64,000 nucleotides of DNA from Trinickia mobilis (GCF_017315705.1 NZ_JAFLRF010000012.1:30795-94794); one strand, 5' to 3'. Counted from the stretch's first letter, positions 49,955-58,709 are shown. Notes: generated by a model from the sequence alone, not told the origin. Numbers and translations: made by a program.

Positions 49955-50731
49955 GTGGCACACATGGAACGCTCAGCATTCTCGGAAAGCATCGGCGAAG
50001 GCACGTTGCCAGAGCTCTGGCAACGACGTACCTGCCTCAGTCACGACGAAATGGTGTCGATATACACGCTGGTACATCACGCATTGATGTCCTATCACCC
50101 GTTTGAATTGCAGGCGCTCAGCGAAGATAAGGAAGAACTGATCTCCCAGTTCATCTGCTGCAAGGTCCTTCGGCTCGAAACGATACGCAGCCACGGCGAG
50201 CGGTTTCCGCTACACAGCGCACCGTCCAGCGGTCGTGCGGTCTGCGCCTATTTCCGTCGCTACCTGATCGACTGCTTGCGCAGCGCGAGTCATCAGCGCA
50301 ACGTTTCGTTCGACGACCGCAATCAGACCATCGAATTCGATCAGCCGACCGTTCTCGACGGCGACCCGGTCGAATCGGTGCTGCTGGAGCATGGACTCGA
50401 CGAGGTCACAGTGCGCAACGCGGCCGCGCAGTTCATAGCCGAACTCGACGAGGCGGACGCCCTCTTACTCGCCGGCAGCCTTGGATGGCTTTCCGACGAA
50501 AAAGGCGGCCTATCAGAGATTGCAGAGCGCTATGGAATTGCTTCCTATCACTACCGCGCGCGCAAGCTCGGGCTTACGCTGAAAAAGGGCAGCGTGGCAA
50601 CCGATTTTGCACACACGCGAATCGGGCAATGGATTGAACACACGCTTGGTATCGAGATCGCTGCGGAAAACCGGATGGCGATCCTGATGGTGCTTGGCGT
50701 CCTCGCCGAACAATCGCGCAGGCCTGACTGA
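49955..50731 (+). CDS. Sigma-70-like regulator, divergent from the T6SS operon
   Basis: 258 residues from GTG 49955 (ATG 49964 is an alternative). The segment AVCAYFRRYLIDCLRSASHQRNVSFDD (about 95-121) resembles the end of sigma region 2, where an AYFRR...LIDxLR pattern is common. LSEIAERYGIASYHYRARKLGL (about 186-207) resembles the region 4 helix-turn-helix. The middle is poorly conserved. It may be a divergent ECF-like sigma factor or a derived transcription regulator of the adjacent T6SS. The PP2C gene follows after 18 bases, suggesting an operon. Identification is by pattern only. Confidence 0.5.
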   Translation: MAHMERSAFSESIGEGTLPELWQRRTCLSHDEMVSIYTLVHHALMSYHPFELQALSEDKEELISQFICCKVLRLETIRSHGERFPLHSAPSSGRAVCAYFRRYLIDCLRSASHQRNVSFDDRNQTIEFDQPTVLDGDPVESVLLEHGLDEVTVRNAAAQFIAELDEADALLLAGSLGWLSDEKGGLSEIAERYGIASYHYRARKLGLTLKKGSVATDFAHTRIGQWIEHTLGIEIAAENRMAILMVLGVLAEQSRRPD

Positions 50732-50749
50732 GGCGACGGGAGGCGTGAC

Positions 50750-51541
50750 GTGCAACTCATCACAGCGAGCCTGACCGACCAGGGCGACCGGCAACGGAAC
50801 GAGGACGCGCTAGCCGACTGGTCGAGCGAGCGTCTCTACTACTGCGTGGTCGCGGACGGAGCAGGCGGACATGGCGGCGGTGACACGGCGGCCAGCATAG
50901 TGGTGAATACGGTGCTCGCGGACCTGCGATACCTGACGACGGCGGAACTGCCTCCCACCGGCAAGCGCCTCGTAAGCGCGCTGACTCACGCAAATGAAAA
51001 CATTCTGGAGGAACAGGCACGCGGCAATGACGATGTCAAAGACATGCGTTCTACTGCCGTGCTGCTGGCGATCGACCGGGAACGGCGCACGGCCGCCTGG
51101 GCGCATTGCGGGGACACACGGCTTTACTGTTTTCGCGGCGGGCGGATCAGTGCGCAAACGCGTGACCACAGCGTGGTTCAGGAAATGGTCGACGCGCAAT
51201 TGCTTGGCGCTGACGAGGCACGTCATCATCCGAGCCGCAATGTCCTGATCTCCGCGCTCGGCACGCGCGATCTGCTCGACGTGACGGGACTCGACGGCAC
51301 CTTCGCGCTTCTTGATCGCGATGCTTTTCTGCTTTGTACCGACGGGCTCTGGGAGTACGTCGACGAGACGTTCATGAGCAAAACGCTCGCACAGGCGGCG
51401 ACGCCCAACGCATGGCTCGATGCGCTGGCGGCGCGGGTGCGCGCGACGGCGAGTGCAAATCACGACAATTTCAGCGCTGTTGCGGTATGGATCGTCGATG
51501 CGGAGGATACTCAGGCGACGGTGTTGCGGCTTCGGGGTTAG
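50750..51541 (+). CDS. PP2C-family protein Ser/Thr phosphatase (PppA/Stp type)
   Basis: 263 residues from GTG 50750 behind GGGAGG. All metal-binding motifs are present: TDQGDRQRNEDA (motif 1), VADGAGGHGGGDTA (Asp36-Gly37), AHCGDTRLY (about 118-126), CTDGLWEYVD (Asp198) and HDNFSAVAV (Asp239-Asn240). The protein is soluble, with no membrane helix. In HSI-I-type T6SSs a PP2C (PppA) reverses phosphorylation of the FHA protein; this gene sits at the T6SS border, while the only kinase in the window is 28 kb away beside the TPS locus. Confidence 0.9.
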   Translation: MQLITASLTDQGDRQRNEDALADWSSERLYYCVVADGAGGHGGGDTAASIVVNTVLADLRYLTTAELPPTGKRLVSALTHANENILEEQARGNDDVKDMRSTAVLLAIDRERRTAAWAHCGDTRLYCFRGGRISAQTRDHSVVQEMVDAQLLGADEARHHPSRNVLISALGTRDLLDVTGLDGTFALLDRDAFLLCTDGLWEYVDETFMSKTLAQAATPNAWLDALAARVRATASANHDNFSAVAVWIVDAEDTQATVLRLRG

Positions 51542-51547
51542 TCGGGC

Positions 51548-51742
51548 ATGAATCATGAAAGCAAAGTCGAGATGACCTGCTTTGACTTGCCCCTCACCGA
51601 GTGCGTGGCGATCTGCGGCGTGTCGTATGACCCAGCCTCCCAGGAGGGCGACCACGCATTTCTGGCCCATCTGAGCAGCGACTTTCGCGCGTTGGTCGGG
51701 AGAATGGACCGAAGCGCAATTCAATCCCGGGGTGACCCATGA
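51548..51742 (+). CDS. Possible small hypothetical protein, 64 residues
   Basis: An open frame starting 7 bases after the phosphatase stop (MNHESKVEMTCFDLPLTE...). No Shine-Dalgarno is visible and no family is recognised. The opposite strand is also open through here, which is common in GC-rich DNA. It may be a genuine short tail gene of the sigma/PP2C operon, or a remnant. Confidence 0.2.
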   Translation: MNHESKVEMTCFDLPLTECVAICGVSYDPASQEGDHAFLAHLSSDFRALVGRMDRSAIQSRGDP

Positions 51743-51825
51743 ACCGCTACGCCGTCGCGCGACGCGGCTGGAGCATGCGTTGACCCAGGACCTCGTTCGA
51801 TTCGGCAAGCCGTGCTTTTGCTGCC

Positions 51826-52413
51826 CTAATGACCCAAAAAATGATATCCAGAAGCCGTATGTGTTCTCTGGTATCCCATCACGTCATGCGGCACGCTGGT
51901 GCCTATGTGCCATGCCCCTCCTGCAAGGTAGGCGACTGCACATGTTTGCTCGAAATGGCCGGCTACCGATCCCGCGTAGGGTTCGCTTACCTGCTGATTA
52001 GCCGCAACACCACCGGGCACGTTTCCGCTGTAGTCGTGAATGATATTGCCGCCCTGTATATAAACGCTGCATCCGCCCAAACTTTCAGTGAACACGTAAT
52101 TCGCGCCAGCCGGTAGAGGTGCGGTGTTCCGACCGCCCATGGGCGGACCCGCGAGCCACATCGCAGTGATGCCATGTGTATACCGTCCCGCAGCTGTGCC
52201 TCGATGCGCCATGACGGTGAGTAGCACCAGAACGGCAGCACCCTGCACATGGACCTCATTTCCCGCCGCCATGGGCTGCAGATCGAACTGATATAGCTGG
52301 CCGTTGGTCAAGCGTCTTCCGCCGGGATCTGTAAAGTCGGTCGGCACGATAATGGAACGAGTCGCCAGATAGTTGGCGACATTGTGCATGAACAACTGGT
52401 TTTCCCCGTCCAT
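51826..52413 (-). CDS. Orphan protein with LGGC...H motif; candidate CNF1/BLF1-like deamidase effector
   Basis: 195 residues from ATG 52413, which has GGAGG at ideal spacing; a frame to 52458 has none. It lacks a signal peptide. The segment FTESLGGCSVYIQGGNIIH places Cys115 and His126 on what look like adjacent beta strands. This resembles the LSGC-then-His arrangement of CNF1 (Cys866/His881) and BLF1 (Cys94/His106), Gln deamidase toxins. The C-terminal half is Gly/His/Tyr-rich (YLAGGAWHIGTSVPHDVMGYQ). It is a lone convergent gene beside the T6SS island, a plausible effector position. Homology is not shown; the similarity is one motif. Confidence 0.45.
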   Translation of the reverse strand: MDGENQLFMHNVANYLATRSIIVPTDFTDPGGRRLTNGQLYQFDLQPMAAGNEVHVQGAAVLVLLTVMAHRGTAAGRYTHGITAMWLAGPPMGGRNTAPLPAGANYVFTESLGGCSVYIQGGNIIHDYSGNVPGGVAANQQVSEPYAGSVAGHFEQTCAVAYLAGGAWHIGTSVPHDVMGYQRTHTASGYHFLGH

Positions 52414-52859
52414 ACCCCCCTCCAGGCACGATATGTGTAAACCAGGCCGGGGTTCCAAGCCGAAATCGCCGGTTTTCCGTCAGGCACGCCAAGCCGGCAT
52501 TGCTGCGGGTCGTCGCCGCACAGTGGGTTTCCGGCGCTGGCCCGCTGCTGGCGAAACCCATCTTGCGCGGCCAGAACATGCACGGAAAACCGTGTCGAAT
52601 AGCCGTCAGCAGACGGAAACCTCGCTGGCCTCCCTTTCCGACGGCATTTTCGGCGGTTCCGGCTCAGAACCCCGCGGCGGCACGCGTGCGCCGCCCTTCA
52701 TCAGCATAGACGACCGTAGCCGCCACGGGCCGCGATTTTCACGAGTGAAAACGGCCGGCACCGCGAGATCATCGAACAGTTACACGATCACGCGGACTCA
52801 GAGCAGCATTTGATGCCGATTCTTTTTCGCGGACCCACCGAGCTCGCACGCCAGCCCGA
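52414..52859. other. 446-base gap before waaA, no supported gene
   Basis: Holds the upstream region of the orphan reverse-strand gene and the 3' flank of waaA. A small perfect hairpin CACGGAAAACCGTG lies at 52581-52594. The open frames present have no recognisable features or ribosome binding sites. Confidence 0.4.
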
Positions 52860-54164
52860 CTAGTCTTCCAACAGCGCCGTCAACACCTCGACCGTGCGCG
52901 CCGTCGCCCCGCGATGCCGCGCCGCGAACGCGGAAGCGGCGGCCGCCATTGCGGTGCGCCGCGGCTTGTCGGCGAACAGCTCGCCGAGCCCCTTCGCCAA
53001 GTCTGCCGGGTCCGCCACCTGCACGGCAGCGCCCGCCGCAACGGCATCCGCCGTGGCCTGCGAGAAATTGAACACGTGCGGCCCGATCAGCACCGGGGTG
53101 CCCACGCCGCACGCCTCGATCAGATTCTGTCCGCCGAGCGGCAGCAGACTTCCGCCGATGAACGCGACGTCCGACGCCGCGTAGTACGCGCCGAGCTCGC
53201 CCATCGAATCGCCGAGCAGCACGGTCACGGTCTCGGGCAAACGCCGCGGCGTCGCCGCTTGCGCCGCCGCAGCGGCCGCCGGCTGCGCCCATTGGGAGCG
53301 CCGCTCGTAGCGCAATCCGCGTTTCTCCAGCAGCGCCGCCACTTCGTCGAAACGCTGCGGATGGCGCGGCACGAGGATCAGGAGCGCGTCTTCCGTCGCG
53401 AGCGCCGCGAGCGCATCGAGCACCAGCGGCTCCTCGCCTTCGCGCGTGCTCGCCGCGACCCATACCGGCCGTGTGCCGATCGCCGCTCGCCACGCATGGC
53501 CGCGCGCGACGAGTTCAGGCGGCGTCGCCATGTCGAACTTCAGGTTGCCGAGCACCGCGAGGTTGCGCGCGCCGAGCGCCGTCAGCCGCTCGGCGTCGGA
53601 CGGGCTTTGCGCGAGCACCCGCGAAAAGCCGCCGAACACGTCGCGCGTCGCATTGCCGAACCGTGCCGCGCGCTTGTACGAGCGCGCCGACATCCGCGCA
53701 TTGGTCAGCACGAGGGGCACGCCGGTGCGCCGGCATTCGTCGATCAGCGTCGGCCAGACTTCCGTTTCCATCACGAGGCCGAGCGACGGACGCCATGCGT
53801 GCAGAAACCGTTGCACCGCATGAGGCATGTCGTACGGGAGGTAGCAGCGCAGCACGCGGTCGCCCCAAAGCTGCTCGCCGGTCGCGCGGCCGCTCGGCGT
53901 CATATGCGTGAGGAGAACGCGCGCGTCGGGCCGCGCCTGCATCAACGCGGCAACGAGCGGCTGCGCAGCGCGCGTCTCGCCGACCGATACCGCATGCACC
54001 CAGATCAGCGGGGCCGCGTCTTCGGGCAAGCGCCCTTTAGCGCGCCCGAAGCGCTCGCCGATATGCTCGCGATAGCCGCGCTCGCGGCGCGAACGAATGA
54101 AAAGACGCAGCACCGCCAGCGGCGCGACGAGCCACCACAGCGCGCGATAGACGGCCCTCAGCAT
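52860..54164 (-). CDS. waaA: 3-deoxy-D-manno-octulosonic acid (Kdo) transferase WaaA
   Basis: GT30 inner-membrane enzyme that transfers Kdo from CMP-Kdo to lipid A. 434 residues from ATG 54164 (MLRAVYRALWWLVAPLAVLRL, an N-terminal membrane anchor); an upstream frame to 54221 is only low-complexity Ala. Motifs: YREHIGERFGR, IWVHAVSVGETRAAQPL with the catalytic Glu, LVMETEVWPTL, and the CMP-binding GGSLLPLGGQNLIEACGVGTPVLIGPH. It is the third gene of the waaC-kdoO-waaA unit. Confidence 0.95.
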   Translation of the reverse strand: MLRAVYRALWWLVAPLAVLRLFIRSRRERGYREHIGERFGRAKGRLPEDAAPLIWVHAVSVGETRAAQPLVAALMQARPDARVLLTHMTPSGRATGEQLWGDRVLRCYLPYDMPHAVQRFLHAWRPSLGLVMETEVWPTLIDECRRTGVPLVLTNARMSARSYKRAARFGNATRDVFGGFSRVLAQSPSDAERLTALGARNLAVLGNLKFDMATPPELVARGHAWRAAIGTRPVWVAASTREGEEPLVLDALAALATEDALLILVPRHPQRFDEVAALLEKRGLRYERRSQWAQPAAAAAAQAATPRRLPETVTVLLGDSMGELGAYYAASDVAFIGGSLLPLGGQNLIEACGVGTPVLIGPHVFNFSQATADAVAAGAAVQVADPADLAKGLGELFADKPRRTAMAAAASAFAARHRGATARTVEVLTALLED

Positions 54165-54255
54165 GAGCGCCCCGGCGCGCCCGGCTGCGGCGGCGCAAGC
54201 ACAAGCATGCGCGCGAACCACGCTTGCGCCACGAGCGCAGGGCAGCGAGGCGCGC

Positions 54256-55137
54256 TCAAACCAGCGCCCGGCCCTTGAGCCGCTCGAGAATGCCGAGCGG
54301 CGCGCATTCGGGCTGCACCATCGCTTTCACCGGCAGGAAAAAAGTCTGCTCGAGCATGAACTGACCGGACATCACCGCGTGCGAAGTCTGGTCGGAAAAA
54401 CAGACCCACACGCTGCCCGGCGGAAACGGCATCGTCTCCTGCGGGCTCGTCTTCTGATAGTCCAGATCGGCCTTCATGCCGTCGTGCAAATGCAGCATCA
54501 AATGGTCGTATTCGCTGCGCGGCGACTTCGTGACATGCAGCAGATCGAGCAGCCACGCGGAACCCGGCATTTGCGGCTTGATCTGCGGCAGAAAGCGCTT
54601 AGCCATGTCTTCGAACGGCTCGCCGACCCGCCACACGCGCGGCACGCCCTTCGGATTCACGTTCGTGAACACGCGCAGGATGCGCTCGCCGTAATTAGGC
54701 CGCGACGGAAACGCGTCGACGTGCAGGCGGCTGTCGTCCTTGCGCCAGGAAGTCTGCCGCGTCTCGACTTGATGCAGCCGCAGGCTCGTCGGCGCAGGTC
54801 GCATGCCTTGATACTCTGGGAAGAGGCCCTCGACGAGCGAGCGCGCATTCGCCTGATAGCGCGCGATCAGCGCCCGCACCGCCGATTGCGTGACCGCATC
54901 GCCGAGCACGCCATGAAGCGCGCCGCCGTTCGCTTCGAGGCTGATGTTCTTGCGCTTCGGATCAGCGAGCGCGGGATCGAGCAGCGCCTGCTCGCCGCCG
55001 TCGATTGCAAAGCGCAGGTTCGGGAAATACAGCACCTTGCCGCGCTCGACTGCGGCGCGCAATTGCTCGCGCGGCACCGAAAGATTTTGCGCCTGCCAAT
55101 CGGCGGACGCGACTTCGACGATCTGGGATTCGTTCAT
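54256..55137 (-). CDS. kdoO: Kdo hydroxylase KdoO (Fe(II)/2-oxoglutarate dioxygenase)
   Basis: 293 residues from ATG 55137 (MNESQIVEVASADW). It belongs to the Kdo 3-hydroxylase family that converts the outer Kdo of lipopolysaccharide to Ko in Burkholderia and Yersinia. The iron ligands fit HxD at His139-Asp141 (RLHVDAFPSRPNYG) and His253 (QTSHAVMSGQF). Other marks are YFPNLRF and ISLEANGGALHGV near the N-terminus. It lies between waaC and waaA, its substrate pathway. No signal peptide, consistent with cytoplasmic action on Kdo-lipid A. Confidence 0.85.
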   Translation of the reverse strand: MNESQIVEVASADWQAQNLSVPREQLRAAVERGKVLYFPNLRFAIDGGEQALLDPALADPKRKNISLEANGGALHGVLGDAVTQSAVRALIARYQANARSLVEGLFPEYQGMRPAPTSLRLHQVETRQTSWRKDDSRLHVDAFPSRPNYGERILRVFTNVNPKGVPRVWRVGEPFEDMAKRFLPQIKPQMPGSAWLLDLLHVTKSPRSEYDHLMLHLHDGMKADLDYQKTSPQETMPFPPGSVWVCFSDQTSHAVMSGQFMLEQTFFLPVKAMVQPECAPLGILERLKGRALV

Positions 55138-55160
55138 GATGGGTGGCCCCGGAAGCTGTC

Positions 55161-56177
55161 TTACAGCAGGCCGAATCCGGCGAGCGCGGACTTCACTTGT
55201 TGAAGGGTCGGCGGCTGCCCGGCCGTGCCGAGATTGACGACGTTCGGCGACCAATATCCGCCGGTGCGCCATGCAGTCGCAAAATTGTACAACTCGACTG
55301 TCGGCCGCTTAAGCGCGGCGGCGATATGCACCAAGCCGGTATCGACGCCCACGGTGGCCGCGGCCGAATCGACGAGCCCGACCACCGCCGGCAGCGACAA
55401 GCGCGGCGGCACGATCGCCGCGGCGCCGAATTCCTTCGCGAGGCGCTCGCTCGTCGCGCGCTCCGCGTCGCTGCCCCACGGCAGCACGAGCGACGCGCCG
55501 CGCCGCACGAGCGACTGGCCGAGCTCGATCCATGCGGCGTCGGGCCATTGCTTGTCGGCGCGCGAAGTCGCGTGCACGAACACCACATACGGCACCGGCA
55601 AGTTCAGTCCGAGCGCGTTCACGGCGAGTGCGGCGCGGCGCGTGTCGAGACCGAAATCGATGTCGTCGGCGGGCTGCGGCTTCGGGTCGCCGAGCGCGGC
55701 CGCGACGAGCTGGCGCGTGCGCTCGACCACGTGCGTGCGCGGCTCGATCGGCACGCGCTTGTCGTAGAAGAAGCGCACCGGCCATTCGTAGCCGGCACCG
55801 TCCGTGCGGTTGCCAAGGCCGACGAGCGGCCCGTGCGCCCAGCTCGCCACCCAGGCCGTCTTGACGAGCCCCTGGCAATCGATCACGAGATCGTATTTCT
55901 CGGCTGCGAGCGCGCGCTTGAACGCGCCGATCTCGCGCCAGTTCTCGAACGAGGCGAGCCGCTTGCGCCAGCGCCGCAGCGAGAAAGGAATCGCGCGGCG
56001 CACGCCGTCGACGAGCTCGACGAGGCCCGCGAAACTCTCCTCGACCAGCCAATCGATCTGCGCGTCCGGGTGCCTGCGGCGAATATCGGCGATGACCGGC
56101 ATGTTGTGGACGACGTCGCCGAGCGACGACACTCTCACGATTAGTATTTTTTGCACGCTCAAAGGAAACGCCGGCAC
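55161..56177 (-). CDS. waaC: Lipopolysaccharide heptosyltransferase I WaaC
   Basis: GT9 enzyme adding the first heptose to Kdo2-lipid A. Starts at GTG 56177, or possibly at the in-frame GTG 56156 (VQKILIVRVSSLGDVVHNMPV), which matches the usual N-terminus. Conserved ILIVRVSSLGDVVHNMPV, WLVEESFAGLVE, YDLVIDCQGLVKTAWVA and the ADP-heptose site VGVDTGLVHIAAALKRPTVELY are complete. The length (331-338) is normal. It is 23 bases upstream of the Kdo hydroxylase gene in the same direction. Confidence 0.95.
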   Translation of the reverse strand: MPAFPLSVQKILIVRVSSLGDVVHNMPVIADIRRRHPDAQIDWLVEESFAGLVELVDGVRRAIPFSLRRWRKRLASFENWREIGAFKRALAAEKYDLVIDCQGLVKTAWVASWAHGPLVGLGNRTDGAGYEWPVRFFYDKRVPIEPRTHVVERTRQLVAAALGDPKPQPADDIDFGLDTRRAALAVNALGLNLPVPYVVFVHATSRADKQWPDAAWIELGQSLVRRGASLVLPWGSDAERATSERLAKEFGAAAIVPPRLSLPAVVGLVDSAAATVGVDTGLVHIAAALKRPTVELYNFATAWRTGGYWSPNVVNLGTAGQPPTLQQVKSALAGFGLL

Positions 56178-56384
56178 GCCGGTTCGAAGGAAGTTCTAAA
56201 GGGCAGCAATTCTACCTCGCCGCGCGGGCCGGTCACTCGGTGAGCTTACGGCTTTGGCCCGACGCGAGCTTTCGATAATATTTCGTGACGCTTACAGCAC
56301 CGCCATGCGACTGCGGCCGGCGGCGCAAACGCGCGCTTCAAGTGCCGGAACACATGCGCCCCGCTGAGCATTACGTTCGCCAAG

Positions 56385-56412
56385 CGCCCTGCCCGCAGGG
56401 TTGGGCGTTTTT
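56385..56412 (+). terminator. Rho-independent terminator, plus strand
   Basis: CGCCC (56385-56389) pairs with GGGCG (56403-56407) around a loop that itself contains the dyad CCCGCAGGG, and TTTTT follows at 56408-56412. This is the clearest intrinsic terminator in the window. It points in the plus direction where the nearest upstream gene (waaC) is on the other strand. Confidence 0.55.
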
Positions 56413-56436
56413 GTAAGCCCTTGTGGCACAAGCGTT

Positions 56437-56466
56437 TTGCTTCTGCGGCGCCAACCGCACTACAAT
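56437..56466 (+). promoter_or_regulatory. Sigma-70-type promoter of the lipoprotein gene
   Basis: TTGCTT (56437-56442) and TACAAT (56461-56466) are separated by 18 bases and lie just after the terminator and 38 bases before the ATG at 56504. Both hexamers are close to the consensus. Confidence 0.5.
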
Positions 56467-56503
56467 GCATGTCGTTTGCCGTCTAGCAGTCATTCTCCAG
56501 ACT

Positions 56504-57253
56504 ATGCCTACCCCGTTTTTCAACGCCCGCGCCGCGTGTGCGGTGGCCGCGCTCGCTGCGCTGGCCGCGTGCTCCAGCACCCCGAAACCGTCGAAGTATC
56601 AGCAGGAAATGTTCGATACCGGCGTGAGCCAGTTTTCCCGCAACTTCAACGCGAGCGCCGACGATGCCTGCGAGGCCGCGCGCCGCACCTTGCTGAACCA
56701 GGGCTACGTCACGAACGAGCCGCGGCCCGACTCCATCGACGCCACCAAGGACTTCCAGCAGGACGGCGACAAGCACGCGCAGGTCGAGTTTCACGTCGTC
56801 TGCGTGCCGGGCGAGGAAACGAGCGATACGAGCATCGTCTACGCGAACGCCGTGCAGAACGGCTTCGCGGTCAAGAAGAGCGATACGTCGGCGACCGTAG
56901 GCTTGAGCATCATCGGTTCGATTTCGATGCCGATCCGCTCGAACAGCGACGAAATGGTCAAGGTGTCGACCGAGACGATTCAATCCGACAAGTTCTACGA
57001 CCGTTTCTTCGAGTTCGTCGACCGCTACTTGAAGACCGTGATGAATAAGGCCAACGCGGTGCCCTCTGCTGCGATCAGCAGCACCGCCATTCCGGGCGCG
57101 CCGCCGGCGGTGGCGCCTGCGCCGGCCTCGAAGGCAGCGGCCGCGTCCGCGCCGATCCCGGCGCTCGCCGACGACATCAAGACGCCGGGCAGCATAGCGC
57201 CGCCCGCGGCGCCGGCGGCAGCCGCGTCGGCGGCCAAGCCAACCTCGCCTTGA
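56504..57253 (+). CDS. DUF2242-type lipoprotein
   Basis: 249 residues from ATG 56504 (MPTPFFNARAACAVAALAAL); an upstream in-frame start (56423) would disrupt the signal peptide. The lipobox LAAC places the lipidated Cys at about residue 23. The conserved domain follows (QEMFDTGVSQFSRNF, ACEAARRTLLNQGYV, QVEFHVVCVPGE). The C-terminal ~65 residues are a Pro/Ala-rich, likely disordered tail. Role unknown; such lipoproteins are common in Burkholderiales. It is convergent with the phosphomannomutase gene. Confidence 0.8.
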   Translation: MPTPFFNARAACAVAALAALAACSSTPKPSKYQQEMFDTGVSQFSRNFNASADDACEAARRTLLNQGYVTNEPRPDSIDATKDFQQDGDKHAQVEFHVVCVPGEETSDTSIVYANAVQNGFAVKKSDTSATVGLSIIGSISMPIRSNSDEMVKVSTETIQSDKFYDRFFEFVDRYLKTVMNKANAVPSAAISSTAIPGAPPAVAPAPASKAAAASAPIPALADDIKTPGSIAPPAAPAAAASAAKPTSP

Positions 57254-57314
57254 TCCTCGCGCCGGCAGCGGCGGGGCGCGGCGCGCCCGAGCCCCGCCGC
57301 GCCGGTCACGCTTT

Positions 57315-58709
57315 TCAGAACGGCAGCTTCGCGTCCGGCTTCGCCGCGACGATCACGCGCCGGAAATCTTCCTGAATCCGCTTGAGCGCCGCTTCGTTGT
57401 CCGCCTCGAAGCGCATCACGACGACCGGCGTCGTGTTCGACGAGCGCGCGAGGCCGAAGCCGTCCGGATACTCCACGCGCAAGCCGTCGATCTTCACGAC
57501 GTCGTCCGCGCCCGTGAACTGCGCCTCTTTCTGCAGGCGCGCGATCAGCGCGAAGTTTTCGCCTTCTTCGAGCTTCAACTGCAGCTCGGGCGTGGAAAGC
57601 GAATTCGGCAGGCTGTTCAGGAGCTTGCTCGGGTCTTCCACGCGCGACAGGATTTCGAGCAAACGCGCGCCCGTATACAGGCCGTCGTCGAAGCCGTACC
57701 AGCGGTCCTTGAAGAACACGTGGCCGCTCATTTCGCCCGCGAGCGGCGCGCCCGTCTCGCGCAGCTTCGCCTTCACGAGCGAGTGGCCCGTCTTCCACAT
57801 CAGCGGCTCGCCGCCCTGCTCGCGCACCCACTTGGCGAGATTGCGCGTGCACTTCACGTCATAGATGATCTGCCCGCCCGGGTTGCGCGACAGCACTTCC
57901 TGCGCGAGCAGCATCAGTTGGCGGTCCGGATAGATGATCTGGCCGTCCTTCGTGACGACGCCCAAGCGGTCGCCGTCACCGTCGAACGCAAAGCCGATTT
58001 CCGCATCGGTCGATTGGAGCCCGCGGATCACGTCCTGGAGATTCTCCGGGTGCGCCGGGTCCGGGTGGTGATTCGGGAAGTTGCCGTCGATTTCGGTGAA
58101 CAGTTCGACGAGCTCGCAGCCGAGCGCCTTGAAAAGCCGCGGCGCGAGACCGCCCGCCACGCCGTTGCCCGTATCGACGACGATCTTGAGCGGCCGCGCG
58201 AGCTTGATGTCGCTCGTGATGCGCTGCAGATACGCATCGGCGATGTCGTACTGCTCGAAGCGGCCGCCGCCTTCCGCGAAATTGCCGTCGACGATGCGCT
58301 GGTAGAGCGCCTGAATCTGGTCGCCGTAGATCGCCGCGCCGCGCAGCACCATTTTGAAGCCGTTGTAGTCGGGCGGATTGTGGCTGCCCGTCACGACCAT
58401 GCACGAATCGACCTTGCGCTCGCCGCCCGCGAGCTTGAGCGGCACGCTGGCCGCGAAGTAGCCGACCGGCGTCGGCACCATGCCGATGTCGACCACGTCG
58501 ACGCCAGCCGAGCGCAGACCGTCCGACAACGCCGCAATCAGCTCCGGTCCCGACAAGCGGCCGTCGCGCGCCACGACGACGGCGTCGCCGCCCTGCGCGC
58601 GGATTTCGCTGCCGAACGCGCGGCCGATTTGCCGCGCGACATCCGCATCGAGCGTCTTGCCGACGACGCCGCGAATGTCATACGCCTTGAAGATGGATTG
58701 GGAAATCAT
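57315..58709 (-). CDS. Phosphomannomutase/phosphoglucomutase (ManB/AlgC family)
   Basis: 464 residues from ATG 58709 (MISQSIFKAYDIRGVVGKTL). It interconverts hexose-6-phosphate and hexose-1-phosphate for nucleotide-sugar synthesis. The phosphoserine loop VVTGSHNPPDYNG has Ser109, the magnesium loop FDGDGDR is at 242-248, the sugar-specificity loop is GEMSGHVFFKD, and the phosphate-binding R-containing C-terminal loop ARSSNTTPVVVMRFE is present. It is divergent from the flippase gene, in a polysaccharide context. Both substrates are usual for this subgroup. Confidence 0.93.
   Translation of the reverse strand: MISQSIFKAYDIRGVVGKTLDADVARQIGRAFGSEIRAQGGDAVVVARDGRLSGPELIAALSDGLRSAGVDVVDIGMVPTPVGYFAASVPLKLAGGERKVDSCMVVTGSHNPPDYNGFKMVLRGAAIYGDQIQALYQRIVDGNFAEGGGRFEQYDIADAYLQRITSDIKLARPLKIVVDTGNGVAGGLAPRLFKALGCELVELFTEIDGNFPNHHPDPAHPENLQDVIRGLQSTDAEIGFAFDGDGDRLGVVTKDGQIIYPDRQLMLLAQEVLSRNPGGQIIYDVKCTRNLAKWVREQGGEPLMWKTGHSLVKAKLRETGAPLAGEMSGHVFFKDRWYGFDDGLYTGARLLEILSRVEDPSKLLNSLPNSLSTPELQLKLEEGENFALIARLQKEAQFTGADDVVKIDGLRVEYPDGFGLARSSNTTPVVVMRFEADNEAALKRIQEDFRRVIVAAKPDAKLPF

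Larger units (their letters stand above)
56178..56503. other. Divergent waaC/lipoprotein intergenic region with terminator, promoter and possible small RNA
   Basis: 326 bases without a protein gene. A -10-like GATAAT occurs at about 56273-56278 on the plus strand. The 56385-56412 segment is a strong plus-strand hairpin with U-tract, although no plus-strand gene precedes it. Promoter elements for the lipoprotein gene follow at 56437-56466. Together these could delimit a short transcript of roughly 130 bases. Confidence 0.4.

Noticed and set aside
56200..56412. 6S RNA or signal recognition particle RNA
   Set aside because: Neither the 6S promoter-mimic bulge structure nor the SRP GGAAG tetraloop motif could be found by eye; only the terminator is convincing.
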